64,000 nt of DNA, taken from the NCBI GenBank assembly GCA_022729705.1, contig DZAX01000012.1, positions 1-64,000 of the forward strand, written 5' to 3'. This DNA is from Helicobacter cetorum (GTDB lineage Bacteria; Campylobacterota; Campylobacteria; Campylobacterales; UBA6016). A program made the position numbers and the translations under genes. The notes below the pieces were generated by a model. That model saw only the letters and a program-made list of their open reading frames with translations. It was not told the DNA's origin and made no database searches. Positions 1 through 11,125 of the stretch are shown here, piece by piece. Every line of letters begins with the position of its first letter. The stretch's first letter is position 1.

Positions 1-54
1 ACTTGCGACATCTACCTTGTAAGGGTAGCGCTCTACCAACTGAGCTAAGAGACC
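1..54 (-). tRNA. tRNA-Val (UAC), 3' part cut by window edge
   Basis: Read on the minus strand this starts GGTCTCTTAGCTCAGTTGG and carries a normal D-arm, a five-pair anticodon stem (CTACC/GGTAG) and the seven-base loop CTTACAA, giving anticodon UAC for valine. The T-arm and acceptor 3' half lie beyond position 1, so the gene is partial only because the window starts here. It is the last of three tRNA genes transcribed leftwards. Confidence 0.93.
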
Positions 55-64
55 AAGCTCGAAA

Positions 65-142
65 TGGTCACCCTAAGGGGATTTGAACCCCTGTCACCGC
101 CGTGAAAGGGCGGTGTCCTAGGCCTCTAGACGATAAGGTGAC
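65..142 (-). tRNA. tRNA-Glu (UUC)
   Basis: The minus strand begins GTCACC and ends with GGTGAC followed by an encoded CCA. The anticodon stem CCGCC/GGCGG encloses the loop CTTTCAC, anticodon UUC, and the T-arm contains GGTTCAAATCC. Acceptor pairing GTCACC/GGTGAC is intact. It sits 10 bp upstream of tRNA-Val in the same direction, so the three genes are probably cut from one transcript. Confidence 0.95.
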
Positions 143-165
143 GACCAATGAAAGCTTACAAAAAC

Positions 166-241
166 TGGTGACCCGTGATGGACTCGAACCATCGGCCCTA
201 TCATTAAAAGTGATATGCTCTACCAACTGAGCTAACGGGTC
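166..241 (-). tRNA. tRNA-Lys (UUU)
   Basis: The minus strand begins GACCCGTTAGCTCAGTTGG, with anticodon loop CTTTTAA between TATCA and TGATA, anticodon UUU for lysine, a standard T-arm (GGTTCGAGTCC) and an encoded CCA. It is 76 nt long and is the first gene of the Lys-Glu-Val cluster. It matters here because the tRNA cleaved by the best-studied PARIS effector (AriB of Escherichia coli) is tRNA-Lys(UUU), and a PARIS-like pair lies at 34.4-36.6 kb. Confidence 0.95.
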
Positions 242-318
242 TCTCATCTTTTCAAGCGATTCATTTACAATGTTTCACTTAAAAGGAGCCGGAATTATAT
301 GCGAAAAAATTTGATTTG

Positions 319-1416
319 TCAAGAGCTTTTTGAAATTTCTTTTAAAATTTCGCAAATTATTTTTAGCGCACACCCTGCGGAGCTCGACTGGATAAGCTCT
401 CGGTCGCCAAAAAAAATATTTTTTTCCACCCTCAAAACACCGCTTTTATGCTTAACGCCTATATAAACAAGCCCTACAGGCTTGCCATAGACCGCTCCGC
501 TGGGGCCTGCTATGCCGCTTATAGCCACGGCAAAGTCGGCTAAAGAGATTTTGAGCGTTCCATCAAGCATCTGAGACACAGTTTGTTCGCTAACCGCACC
601 GTTTTCCTCTATCTCCTCTTCACTCACGCGTAGCCATGCTATCTTCGCATCGTTTGAGTATGTGACAAGAGAGCCTACAAATACGTCGCTAGCCCCCGAT
701 ATTTTGACAAACATATGACTAAGCAGTCCGCCCGTACAGCTCTCCGCAAACGCTATCGTAGATTTTTTGGCTCTCAAAGAGGCTATCAAAAACTCTTCCA
801 ACGAATCTGCTATAACTATCTTGTCACCAAAAAGCTTTTGGAGTTTTTGCATAAAACTATCAAGATTGCCATATCTCTTCTCCTCGGCTATCACTTCGAT
901 ATAACCGCTAGGATTTTTGAATATCGTCACATTAATCTCGCTTGTCGCCGCAATAGGCGCAATAAGAAGCTTAGCGCTCTCCTCGTCGCTATCCAAAATA
1001 AACGCTTTTTTGATTTTTATCGTCTCTTCTATCATAATGGTCGGTATTTCGCAAGTTGTGTCAAGCCTTATTACGTTTACAAGCTTATCTTGTACTTTTA
1101 CAAGGTAGCTTCCGTCCGTATAATCTATGTGCTTGGAGGGGACTAACATATCTCCTTTTTGGACTAACGTGTCTTGCGCATGAGTAGAGAGTGTTTTTCC
1201 TATCAATGCAAAACTTGTTTTGGGGGTTGCGATTATGATGTTTGAAGATTTGTCTATAAAACTTTCAAGTTCCCCCAAAATATTTGGGTCATTCTCTTTA
1301 ATAAATAAAAAAGCGTCTATTTTTGTTATTTTCGCGTATATTTTTCGCTTCAAATACTCCAAAAACTCCTCCGAATACCTAAACTTCTCTCCCACCACCA
1401 AAACCGTATTTTGCAT
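319..1416 (-). CDS. CinA C-terminal domain protein (nicotinamide-nucleotide amidase-like)
   Basis: The last 160 or so residues of this 365-aa protein are a CinA/PncC domain, which deamidates nicotinamide mononucleotide in NAD salvage. The diagnostic AESCTGG motif and the later GIAGPSG motif are both present. The first 205 residues do not start like the usual CinA molybdopterin-binding domain; they read as a divergent region beginning MQNTVLVVGEKFRYSEEFLE that I do not recognise. The gene runs towards the tRNA cluster and is divergent from ileS. Amidase activity is inferred from the motif; a competence role is not supported. Confidence 0.85.
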   Translation of the reverse strand: MQNTVLVVGEKFRYSEEFLEYLKRKIYAKITKIDAFLFIKENDPNILGELESFIDKSSNIIIATPKTSFALIGKTLSTHAQDTLVQKGDMLVPSKHIDYTDGSYLVKVQDKLVNVIRLDTTCEIPTIMIEETIKIKKAFILDSDEESAKLLIAPIAATSEINVTIFKNPSGYIEVIAEEKRYGNLDSFMQKLQKLFGDKIVIADSLEEFLIASLRAKKSTIAFAESCTGGLLSHMFVKISGASDVFVGSLVTYSNDAKIAWLRVSEEEIEENGAVSEQTVSQMLDGTLKISLADFAVAISGIAGPSGAVYGKPVGLVYIGVKHKSGVLRVEKNIFFGDRELIQSSSAGCALKIICEILKEISKSS

Positions 1417-1436
1417 ATACTTCCTTTTTACTAATT

Positions 1437-1535
1437 GATGTTACGCACCAATACGAGCAAAGCCCGTATTGGCGGCAAAGACATAAATGTCCCTGCACCC
1501 CCTAAAGCTACCCGCATAAATGCGTAAGTTAAGTT
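1437..1535. repeat. Family B hairpin repeat, copy 1
   Basis: The stretch contains three inverted repeats in series: CCAATACGAGC against GCCCGTATTGG, GACAT against ATGTC, and CGCAT against ATGCG. It ends in the family's common block CCCCCTAAAGCTACCCGC. The same order of blocks recurs near 5.9, 8.8, 12.1 and 32.2 kb, with partial copies elsewhere. It fills the gap between the divergent cinA-like and ileS genes, where promoters must also lie. Confidence 0.8.
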
Positions 1536-1631
1536 AATTACTTATATTTTACCAACAAAGCCTTTTAACGCTTTTTTACCTATGCTTCTGTAAGATTACA
1601 AAAACTTTTTTCTATATCCTCGGAGCAAAAA

Positions 1632-4376
1632 ATGGACTATAAAGACACCCTTCTATTACCCGCTACAGATTTTCAGATGAGGGCAAATCTGCCTCAAAAC
1701 GAACCAAAAAGATATGCAAAGTGGAAAGAAGAGGCGGTTTATACCTCTCTTACACGAGGTAAAAAAGCTGATTTTACGCTTCACGACGGCCCCCCGTACG
1801 CAAACGGGCATCTACACATAGGACACGCCCTAAACAAAACGCTAAAAGACATTATCGTAAAACACAACTTTTTTAAAGGCTCCTCTGTTAGATTTACGCC
1901 CGGCTGGGATTGTCATGGGTTGCCTATAGAGCAAGAGATAGAAAAAGCTTTGACAAAAGAGAAAAAAGACGCTTTGCAAAAGGAGGAGATAAGAGAGCTT
2001 TGTCGCGAGCACGCTAGAAAGTTTGTCTCTATCCAAAAGGAAGAGTTTGAGAAGATGGGCGTTGTCGCCGATTGGAAAAAACCGTATGTGACTATGGATT
2101 TTAAGTTTGAGGCAAATATCTATAAAGCTCTGTGCGAAGTGGCAAAAGCGGGGCTTTTGGTGGAACGTAGCAAGCCTGTGTATTGGAGCTGGGCGGCAAA
2201 AACCGCTCTTGCCGAGGCTGAAGTTGAGTATAAAGACAAAGAGGATTATTCGATATTTGTGGCGTTTGCTCTTGGAGTTGAGGCTCTATCAGTAATCGGC
2301 GAAGAGGCGGCGTCTATCGTCATCTGGACGACAACGCCTTGGACGCTTCCCGCAAACGTAGGTATATCGCTAAATCCGGACGAAGAGTATGCGTTAACCA
2401 CGGACGGCTACATTGTGGCGGCGGCGCTATACGAAAAGTGCAAAGCAAACGATTTATTTGATGGTGAAATCAAAAAAACATTTCCGTCAAAAACGCTAGA
2501 AAAGCTAACAGCTATAAATCCACTAAACGGTAGAGACTCAACAATCGTTTTGGGAAGCCATGTAGTGGTGGAAGACGGCACAGGATGCGTCCACACAGCT
2601 CCGGGACACGGCGAAGACGACTACAGAGTGGGGCTAAAATACAATCTTGAAGTAATAATGCCTGTAGACGAAGAGGGAAAATATGACCAAACAGTAGCGA
2701 CAATGGCTCTTTTGCCAAACGCAAACGATTTTGTAGGTATGCATATCTTCAAGGCAAACGACATAATAGTAGAGCTTTTAGGCTCCGCCGCTCTTAAAGT
2801 CTCAAAATTTCTTCACCCATACCCGCACTGCTGGAGAACGCATAAGCCGGTAATCTATAGAGCCACAAAACAGTGGTTTATAGCGATGGACGAGAAGCTA
2901 CGAGATGATGAGCGAACGCTAAGAGAGATAGCCCTTGAAGAGATGGAAAAGGTGGAGTTTTATCCAAAAACCGGCAAAAATCGTCTCAAAAGTATGATAG
3001 AAAATCGCCCCGACTGGTGTATCTCAAGACAGAGAGATTGGGGCGTGCCTATAGCGTTTTTGAGAGACAAAAGAAGCGGCGAGACGTTGCTTGACGAGAG
3101 AGCCCTTGAACTTACCGCCGCCATATTTGACGAAGAGGGCGCGGATGCTTGGTACACAAAGCCCGTTGTAGACTTTTTGCCGTATAGTATGAAAACGCAG
3201 GCTGAGCATTTTGAGAAAGTGACGGATATTTTGGATGTTTGGTTTGATAGCGGCTCCACTTTTTTCTCCGTCATAAAAAGCGGCGAATACGACGCGGGCG
3301 AGTATCCCGCCGATGTGTATCTGGAAGGGAGCGACCAACATAGAGGTTGGTTTCAAAGCTCTCTTTTGCTCTCTTGCGCGATAAACAAGCAAGCTCCTTT
3401 TAAGAGCGTCATTACGCACGGCTTTACCGTAGACGCAAGCGGACGCAAAATGAGCAAATCGCTTGGAAATGTCGTGGCTCCTGAGGCTCTGCTAAAAGAG
3501 TACGGTAGTGAGATTATGCGTCTTTGGGTGGCTATGAGCGACTTTACGGACGATGTGAAAGTCTCAACGGAGATACTCAAACAGATTTCAGAACAGTATA
3601 GAAAGCTTAGAAACTCGTTTAGATTTCTCTTAGCAAATATAAATGACCTTGAGGAGCTTTTGCCGCTCTCTTGTCTTGGCGAACTTGATAGATGGATACT
3701 CTCAGAAGCAAAAACGGTGTTTGACGAAGTTAGAGCAGAGTTTGACTCTTACGAATACGCAAAAGCGATGATAAGGCTAAACGCTTTTGTGGTCAGCAAA
3801 CTCTCAAACGTCTATATGGACGTATGTAAAGACAGACTCTATTGCGACGCCAAAGACTCAGAGACAAGACGCGCTTCGCAAACAACGATGGCTCTAATAC
3901 TTCGCTCCCTGCTTACAATAGTGGCTCCAATACTTACATACACGGCGGACGAGGTTGTGGAGTATATGCCGGAGTTTTTGAGAGAGGGGCAAAAAAGCGT
4001 CTTTGGACTAACAACCAAAGAGCTTCCAGGTATGGAGTCTCCTTTTGACGCCGAAAAAATGAGTGCCATAAGAAACGGTTTTTTTGAGGCTGTTGAGAAG
4101 TACAAAAAAGAAGGCGTTATCAAAAGCACGTTGGAACTTGAGATTGTTGCGCCAAAAGGTTTTGTTTTGCTAAATAGCGAAAAAGACATGGAAGACCTAT
4201 TTCTTGTCAGCGCCGTAGGCGAAAGAGACGAGGGCGAGCTACTTGCGACCTTTAGCGCCGATGGCGTAGAGTTTGGTGTCGTCAAATCATCAAAACACAA
4301 ATGCCCTAGATGCTGGAGATACGCCTCTAGCACCGAAGAGGGCTTGTGCCCTAGATGTGAAAAGGCCTTGGCGTGA
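1632..4376 (+). CDS. ileS: Isoleucyl-tRNA synthetase
   Basis: This cytoplasmic class I synthetase of 914 aa attaches isoleucine to tRNA-Ile. The nucleotide-binding HIGH motif is at residues 62-65 and KMSKS at 606-610. Between them lies the CP1 editing domain, with the TTPWTLPAN segment, which hydrolyses mischarged Val-tRNA. The C-terminus carries a zinc knuckle with cysteines 891, 894, 906 and 909, as in bacterial type 1 IleRS. Length and domain order are typical. It heads an apparent operon: its stop overlaps the GTG of a tiny membrane gene, which in turn overlaps gatA. Confidence 0.98.
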   Translation: MDYKDTLLLPATDFQMRANLPQNEPKRYAKWKEEAVYTSLTRGKKADFTLHDGPPYANGHLHIGHALNKTLKDIIVKHNFFKGSSVRFTPGWDCHGLPIEQEIEKALTKEKKDALQKEEIRELCREHARKFVSIQKEEFEKMGVVADWKKPYVTMDFKFEANIYKALCEVAKAGLLVERSKPVYWSWAAKTALAEAEVEYKDKEDYSIFVAFALGVEALSVIGEEAASIVIWTTTPWTLPANVGISLNPDEEYALTTDGYIVAAALYEKCKANDLFDGEIKKTFPSKTLEKLTAINPLNGRDSTIVLGSHVVVEDGTGCVHTAPGHGEDDYRVGLKYNLEVIMPVDEEGKYDQTVATMALLPNANDFVGMHIFKANDIIVELLGSAALKVSKFLHPYPHCWRTHKPVIYRATKQWFIAMDEKLRDDERTLREIALEEMEKVEFYPKTGKNRLKSMIENRPDWCISRQRDWGVPIAFLRDKRSGETLLDERALELTAAIFDEEGADAWYTKPVVDFLPYSMKTQAEHFEKVTDILDVWFDSGSTFFSVIKSGEYDAGEYPADVYLEGSDQHRGWFQSSLLLSCAINKQAPFKSVITHGFTVDASGRKMSKSLGNVVAPEALLKEYGSEIMRLWVAMSDFTDDVKVSTEILKQISEQYRKLRNSFRFLLANINDLEELLPLSCLGELDRWILSEAKTVFDEVRAEFDSYEYAKAMIRLNAFVVSKLSNVYMDVCKDRLYCDAKDSETRRASQTTMALILRSLLTIVAPILTYTADEVVEYMPEFLREGQKSVFGLTTKELPGMESPFDAEKMSAIRNGFFEAVEKYKKEGVIKSTLELEIVAPKGFVLLNSEKDMEDLFLVSAVGERDEGELLATFSADGVEFGVVKSSKHKCPRCWRYASSTEEGLCPRCEKALA

Positions 4377-4497
4377 ATCTTGGCGCCCCTATACCATTGA
4401 GCGTTGTCGGCGTCGGCGTTGCGACTTTGGCGGTTATTTTTTTGATAGGTCTGTTTATTGTAAAAAACCATCCGAAAGCAAAAGAGGAAAGTAGAAA

Positions 4498-4501
<4 letters not shown>
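4373..4501 (+). CDS. Small single-pass membrane protein, 42 aa
   Basis: The frame starts at a GTG whose last bases form the ileS stop (GTGA) and ends at a TGA overlapping the gatA ATG (ATGA). It encodes a short N-terminus, one hydrophobic helix (about residues 9-33, starting LSVVGVGVATLAVIF) and a charged lysine-rich tail. Stop-start overlaps at both ends and the lack of any other function for the 120-bp gap argue that it is a real gene. From memory, C. jejuni has a similar tiny membrane gene (Cj1060c) at the same place. No function is known to me. Confidence 0.8.
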
Positions 4502-7469
<2,968 letters not shown>

Positions 7470-7478
7470 AAAAAGCAA

Positions 7479-8585
7479 GTGCTGATAGAGACAAAAAGAG
7501 TTGATTTTAACACGCCGCTATATTTGGATAGCGGTAGGATATTAGAGCCTTACCGCTGTGTTTATGAGACATACGGAGAGATGGATGAGCAAAAGAGCAA
7601 CGTAATCGTGGTGTGTCACGCGTTCTCAGGCTCTCACCACGCCGCCGGTAGATACTCGCAAACCGAAAAGCCGGGATGGTGGGATGCTCTTATCGGCGAC
7701 TCCAAAGCTGTAGACACAAAGAAATATTTTGTAATTTGTATAAACACAATAGGGAGTTGCTACGGCTCCACGGGGCCAAAAAGCGAAAACCAAAAAACAA
7801 GAAAACCCTACGGTCTAAAGTTTCCGGTAATCACAATAAGAGACATGGTAAGGGCGCAAAAGACGCTTTTGGCAAAGCTTGGTATTTTCAAAGTAAAAGC
7901 GATACTTGGCGGCTCGATGGGCGGTATGCAAGCTCTCTCCTTTGCGGTTGAGTATCCCGACTTTACAGAGATTGTATTGCCGATGGCGACGACGCACGCT
8001 ACATCCGCATGGGCAATAGCTCTGAATAAAGTGGCGCAAACAGCCCTTTTGTCAGATCCCGCATTTGAAAATGGCGACTACAATAGCGAAGAGATAAAAC
8101 AAAACGGTTTTGCAGGGCTATCCGCCGCAAGAATGGTGGGGTATCTCGGATATATTAGCCCAAGCGGAATGTGCGATAAGTTTGGACGAAACTATGTGGC
8201 AAACGACGGTCTTTTTGAGCTTTTTGGACGCTTTGAGGTGGAGAGGTATCTAGACTACAACGGCGCCAACTTTGTCAAATGGTTTGACCCACTCTCTTTT
8301 TTGTATCTTTCAAAAGCTATTAATATCTTTGACGTCTCATACGGCTATGACAGCCTAGAAGATGCGCTTTCTCGTATTAAGGCTTCTTTATGTCTTCTTT
8401 CGTTTAAAGGCGATACTATGTTTTTTCCGCAAGAGATGCAGCGCATAGCAAAGGTGATGCAAAAAAAGGGAATGGAAAATGTCTCATACGTTTGTATAGA
8501 TTCAGACTATGGACACGACGCTTTTTTGGTGGAAGTGGAGAAGTTTTGCGACCTTGTGTCAGATATTTTGGAGAAAAAAGCGTGA
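7479..8585 (+). CDS. metX: Homoserine O-acetyltransferase
   Basis: MetX acetylates homoserine with acetyl-CoA for methionine synthesis. The 368-aa alpha/beta hydrolase has the nucleophile elbow GGSMGGMQ with Ser146, the upstream HAFSGSHH segment typical of the family, and the C-terminal DYGHDAFL block holding the catalytic His346. Translation starts at GTG 7479, 9 bp after guaB. Its stop overlaps the xseB start. A succinyl donor cannot be excluded from sequence alone, but the family usually uses acetyl-CoA. Confidence 0.93.
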   Translation: MLIETKRVDFNTPLYLDSGRILEPYRCVYETYGEMDEQKSNVIVVCHAFSGSHHAAGRYSQTEKPGWWDALIGDSKAVDTKKYFVICINTIGSCYGSTGPKSENQKTRKPYGLKFPVITIRDMVRAQKTLLAKLGIFKVKAILGGSMGGMQALSFAVEYPDFTEIVLPMATTHATSAWAIALNKVAQTALLSDPAFENGDYNSEEIKQNGFAGLSAARMVGYLGYISPSGMCDKFGRNYVANDGLFELFGRFEVERYLDYNGANFVKWFDPLSFLYLSKAINIFDVSYGYDSLEDALSRIKASLCLLSFKGDTMFFPQEMQRIAKVMQKKGMENVSYVCIDSDYGHDAFLVEVEKFCDLVSDILEKKA

Positions 8586-8779
8586 GCGAAAAAGTAAGCT
8601 TTGAAAATGAGATAGAATCGGCAAAAGAGTTGCTAAAAGAGTTAAATAACCCTGAAATTACGCTTGCCAAAAGTGTAGAGGTTTATAGAGAGGGCATAAA
8701 AAAGCTTAAAAATGCAACTAAAATGTTAGATGAGGCAAAATTGCAAATTGAAGAGTTTTCTACCGATGGTACGCGTTAA
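8582..8779 (+). CDS. xseB: Exodeoxyribonuclease VII small subunit
   Basis: This 65-aa helical protein matches XseB, which binds in several copies to XseA to form a processive single-strand exonuclease. The recognisable core is the SVEVYREGIKKLKNAT segment followed by a helix ending EEFS. The chosen start is GTG 8582, which overlaps the metX TGA (GTGA); the frame is open further upstream but only inside metX. The xseA gene is not in the window. Confidence 0.9.
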   Translation: MSEKVSFENEIESAKELLKELNNPEITLAKSVEVYREGIKKLKNATKMLDEAKLQIEEFSTDGTR

Positions 8780-8865
8780 TACAGGCAAAGCCCGTATTAA
8801 CGGCAAGGACATAAATGTCCCTGCACCCCCTAAAGTTCCCGCTTGCGCGGGGGAGTGAAGTTTAT
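8769..8865. repeat. Family B hairpin repeat, copy 3
   Basis: Same orientation and layout as copy 1: GTTAATACAGGC/GCCCGTATTAAC, GGACAT/ATGTCC, then CCCCCTAAAG and a CCCGC/GCGGG hairpin. The first stem changes on both sides relative to copy 1 (CCAATACG to TTAATACA) while pairing is largely kept. Its left end overlaps the last codons of xseB. Confidence 0.8.
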
Positions 8866-8897
8866 ATAACCAAAAGTGTGTGAGGTGAGTTAGTTTA

Positions 8898-9710
8898 GTG
8901 GAAAATAAAATATTAACGGTTGCGGCGGTACAGCTTCCCTCTTTGCCTATTGAAAAGGCGAAGCTGGATTACTATATCGCAATTGCAAAAAGTAAAAAAG
9001 TTTCGCTTCTTTTGTTGCCTGAATATGTGACAAACCTTTTTTTTAAAGAGCTTGAAAAAACGCCGATAGGGCTCATAGAAGACCAAGCGCAAAAGCAAAA
9101 AGAGATTTTGCTTAATCTATCGAGGATATACAATATTGTCATTGTATCCCCTCTTGTGTGGGTTGATAAAAAAAAGCTATATAAATTAATGGCGGTGTTT
9201 AATAAAGGCGTATTTAAAGCTTTTGAGCAACGCACTCTTATGCCCTACCCGCACTGGAATGAAAAAGCTTTTTTTAGCGAGGGATACTCAATGCCAACCC
9301 CTGGTTTTATTACGATTAACGGCTTTAAAATAGCTATAGTCGGCGGGTTTGAGTTATATTTTGACTCCATTTGGCAAAAGATACGCGAAAAAAAGAGCGA
9401 ACTTGTGCTTTTGCCAACCGTATCCACATTTGAAAGCAAGACTAGATGGCGGACTATCGCCAAAACAAGGGCGTTTCTTGGTAATCTCTATATTTTGCGA
9501 GCAAATAGAATTGGGGAGTTTTCATCCGCCGAGGGTAAGTGGAGTTTTTACGGCGATAGCTTTGCCGTTAATCCATTTGGCGAAATAGAGTCATGCGCAA
9601 GCCAAAACGAAGAGATTTTGATAGCTGAGGTCTCAAAGCAAGAGCTTTTGGGGGCGAAAAAAGCGTGGGCGTTTAGCAAAATATCATCTACTATCGGGGT
9701 CTTACCATGA
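8898..9710 (+). CDS. Nitrilase-fold protein lacking the catalytic Cys and Lys
   Basis: The 270-aa protein has the carbon-nitrogen hydrolase fold: the catalytic-glutamate strand LLLLPEYV (Glu42) and the ordered beta segments of the superfamily are clear. The family's lysine is replaced by Arg112 (EQRTLMP) and the cysteine position in the usual ICYE-type motif reads GGFE, so Gly150 replaces the nucleophile. Active nitrilases and amidases need Glu-Lys-Cys, so this is probably a non-catalytic or altered-chemistry member. It starts at a GTG and its stop overlaps the next gene's ATG, suggesting a shared role with that aminotransferase. Confidence 0.8.
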   Translation: MENKILTVAAVQLPSLPIEKAKLDYYIAIAKSKKVSLLLLPEYVTNLFFKELEKTPIGLIEDQAQKQKEILLNLSRIYNIVIVSPLVWVDKKKLYKLMAVFNKGVFKAFEQRTLMPYPHWNEKAFFSEGYSMPTPGFITINGFKIAIVGGFELYFDSIWQKIREKKSELVLLPTVSTFESKTRWRTIAKTRAFLGNLYILRANRIGEFSSAEGKWSFYGDSFAVNPFGEIESCASQNEEILIAEVSKQELLGAKKAWAFSKISSTIGVLP

Positions 9711-10846
9711 ACTTTGAGAGCTACCCATTTGAAAAATTATCAGCGCTAACCAAAGAGATAACGCCAAATAAGGACTACTCGCCGCTTGCGCTAACCATCG
9801 GCGAGCCGCAGTTTAAAACGCATATGTTTATCAGGCAAAAGCTGTGCGACACCTCCGCCTCTCTCAATAAATACCCAAAAACAGTCGGCGAAGAGGAGCT
9901 TAAAAGCGCGATGCTTGGCTTTGTGCGCAAAAATTTCAGCGTAACGCTAAAATATAGCGAACTACTGCCAACGCTTGGCACAAGAGAGGTTCTTTTTAAC
10001 TTCCCGCAATATTTTTTGTTTGACAAAACAAATCCCATTATGGCGTATCCAAACCCTTTTTATCAGATATACGAAGGGGCGGCGATAGCGTCAAAAGCCG
10101 ATACTATCCACATGAATCTAAGAAGCGAAGAGGGGTTTTTGCCAAATCTTGAAGAGCTAAAAGAGCATATCAAAAACGGCAAAAAACCACATATCGTAAT
10201 CCTAAACTCCCCAAACAATCCAACCGCTTCGGTTATGGGTATGGATAACCTAAAAGAGTGGATGAGTGCGGCTTTGGAGTACGATTTTTTGCTGATAAAC
10301 GACGAGTGCTATAATCAAATATATTTTGATGCGCCCCCGCCAAGCTTGCTTGAGGCTTCCATCGCAATAGGCAATACAGAGTTTAAAAACTGCCTGGTTC
10401 TAAACTCTATCTCAAAGCGCTCCTCTGCCCCCGGTCTTAGAAGTGGCTTTATCGCGGGAGACGCAAAGATTTTGAACGGATACCTCAAATACAGAACATA
10501 CGTCGGAGCCGCAAACGCTCTTTGTATGCAGTATGCGGCAGCGGCGGCGTGGAGCGATGAAGCGCATGTGGCGGAGTCAAGAGAAAAATATAGAGAAAAC
10601 TTCAAGATAGCCGCTAAATATCTAGGGACAAGCGCTCCAAACGCGACTTTTTATATTTGGCTAAAAGTACAAGACGGAGTAGAATTTGCCGCAAATCTAT
10701 ATAAAGAAAAAAACCTTCTTGTCTTACCAGGAAGCTTTCTGGCAAGAGGTTTTGCAAAAGAGTATGTACGAATTGCGCTCGTAGAGAGTCCCGAGAGAAC
10801 AGAAGAGGCGATGAAGCGATTAAAAGATTTTTTAATAGATAATTGA
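9707..10846 (+). CDS. PLP-dependent class I/II aminotransferase, probably succinyldiaminopimelate transaminase (DapC type)
   Basis: This 379-aa fold type I aminotransferase has the NSPNNPT motif that contacts PLP, the NDECYNQIYF segment, and the cofactor lysine Lys237 in SISKRSSAPGLRSGF. That lysine context is typical of the aminotransferases annotated as DapC in Campylobacterota, which make N-succinyl-LL-diaminopimelate for lysine and peptidoglycan synthesis. Substrate assignment is by family resemblance only; another amino acid is possible. It is coupled by ATGA to the nitrilase-like gene upstream. Confidence 0.8.
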   Translation: MNFESYPFEKLSALTKEITPNKDYSPLALTIGEPQFKTHMFIRQKLCDTSASLNKYPKTVGEEELKSAMLGFVRKNFSVTLKYSELLPTLGTREVLFNFPQYFLFDKTNPIMAYPNPFYQIYEGAAIASKADTIHMNLRSEEGFLPNLEELKEHIKNGKKPHIVILNSPNNPTASVMGMDNLKEWMSAALEYDFLLINDECYNQIYFDAPPPSLLEASIAIGNTEFKNCLVLNSISKRSSAPGLRSGFIAGDAKILNGYLKYRTYVGAANALCMQYAAAAAWSDEAHVAESREKYRENFKIAAKYLGTSAPNATFYIWLKVQDGVEFAANLYKEKNLLVLPGSFLARGFAKEYVRIALVESPERTEEAMKRLKDFLIDN

Positions 10847-10849
10847 CTT

Positions 10850-10915
10850 TATGCGCTTTAAACGCATAAAAATCTCTTACTCTCCCGCACAAGCGGGTAG
10901 CTTTAGGGGGATGCA
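10850..10915. repeat. Partial family B repeat, copy 4 (reverse)
   Basis: It contains ATGCG/CGCAT and CCCGC/GCGGG hairpins and the CTTTAGGGGG block, reverse of copy 1, but lacks the first long hairpin. It lies just after the aminotransferase stop and runs into the MITE at 10922, so the MITE may have inserted into or beside it. Confidence 0.65.
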
Positions 10916-10921
10916 ACACCA

Positions 10922-11056
10922 CCATTAACTTAAGCGTATTAGTGCCAAATTCCGTCATTCCCACATAGTTGGGAATCCATAGAAGCACCTATATTAATAG
11001 GATAATCCCCCTAGATTCCCGCTTTTGCGGGAATGACGATTTTCTTAAGTCAATGG
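10922..11056 (+). mobile_element. 135-bp MITE with dRS3-like hairpins, left copy
   Basis: The element opens CCATTAACTTAAG and closes CTTAAGTCAATGG, a 13-bp terminal inverted repeat with one mismatch. Inside are ATTCCCACATAGTTGGGAAT and ATTCCCGCTTTTGCGGGAAT, both of the ATTCCC-N8-GGGAAT type seen in Neisseria dRS3 repeats. A matching copy in opposite orientation lies at 11907-12040, and the two bracket a broken gene. No coding capacity. Transposase source unknown. Confidence 0.8.
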
Positions 11057-11125
11057 CGTTGGTGCTTACCTAAGTAATTTTTTACTTGTAGTGCTTGTAT
11101 TATAAATAACATAAGGATATAAAAA

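Noticed and set aside
3839-4471. Long minus-strand frames opposite ileS and other large genes
   Set aside because: They are shadows of well-conserved genes on the other strand, without RBS or family resemblance.
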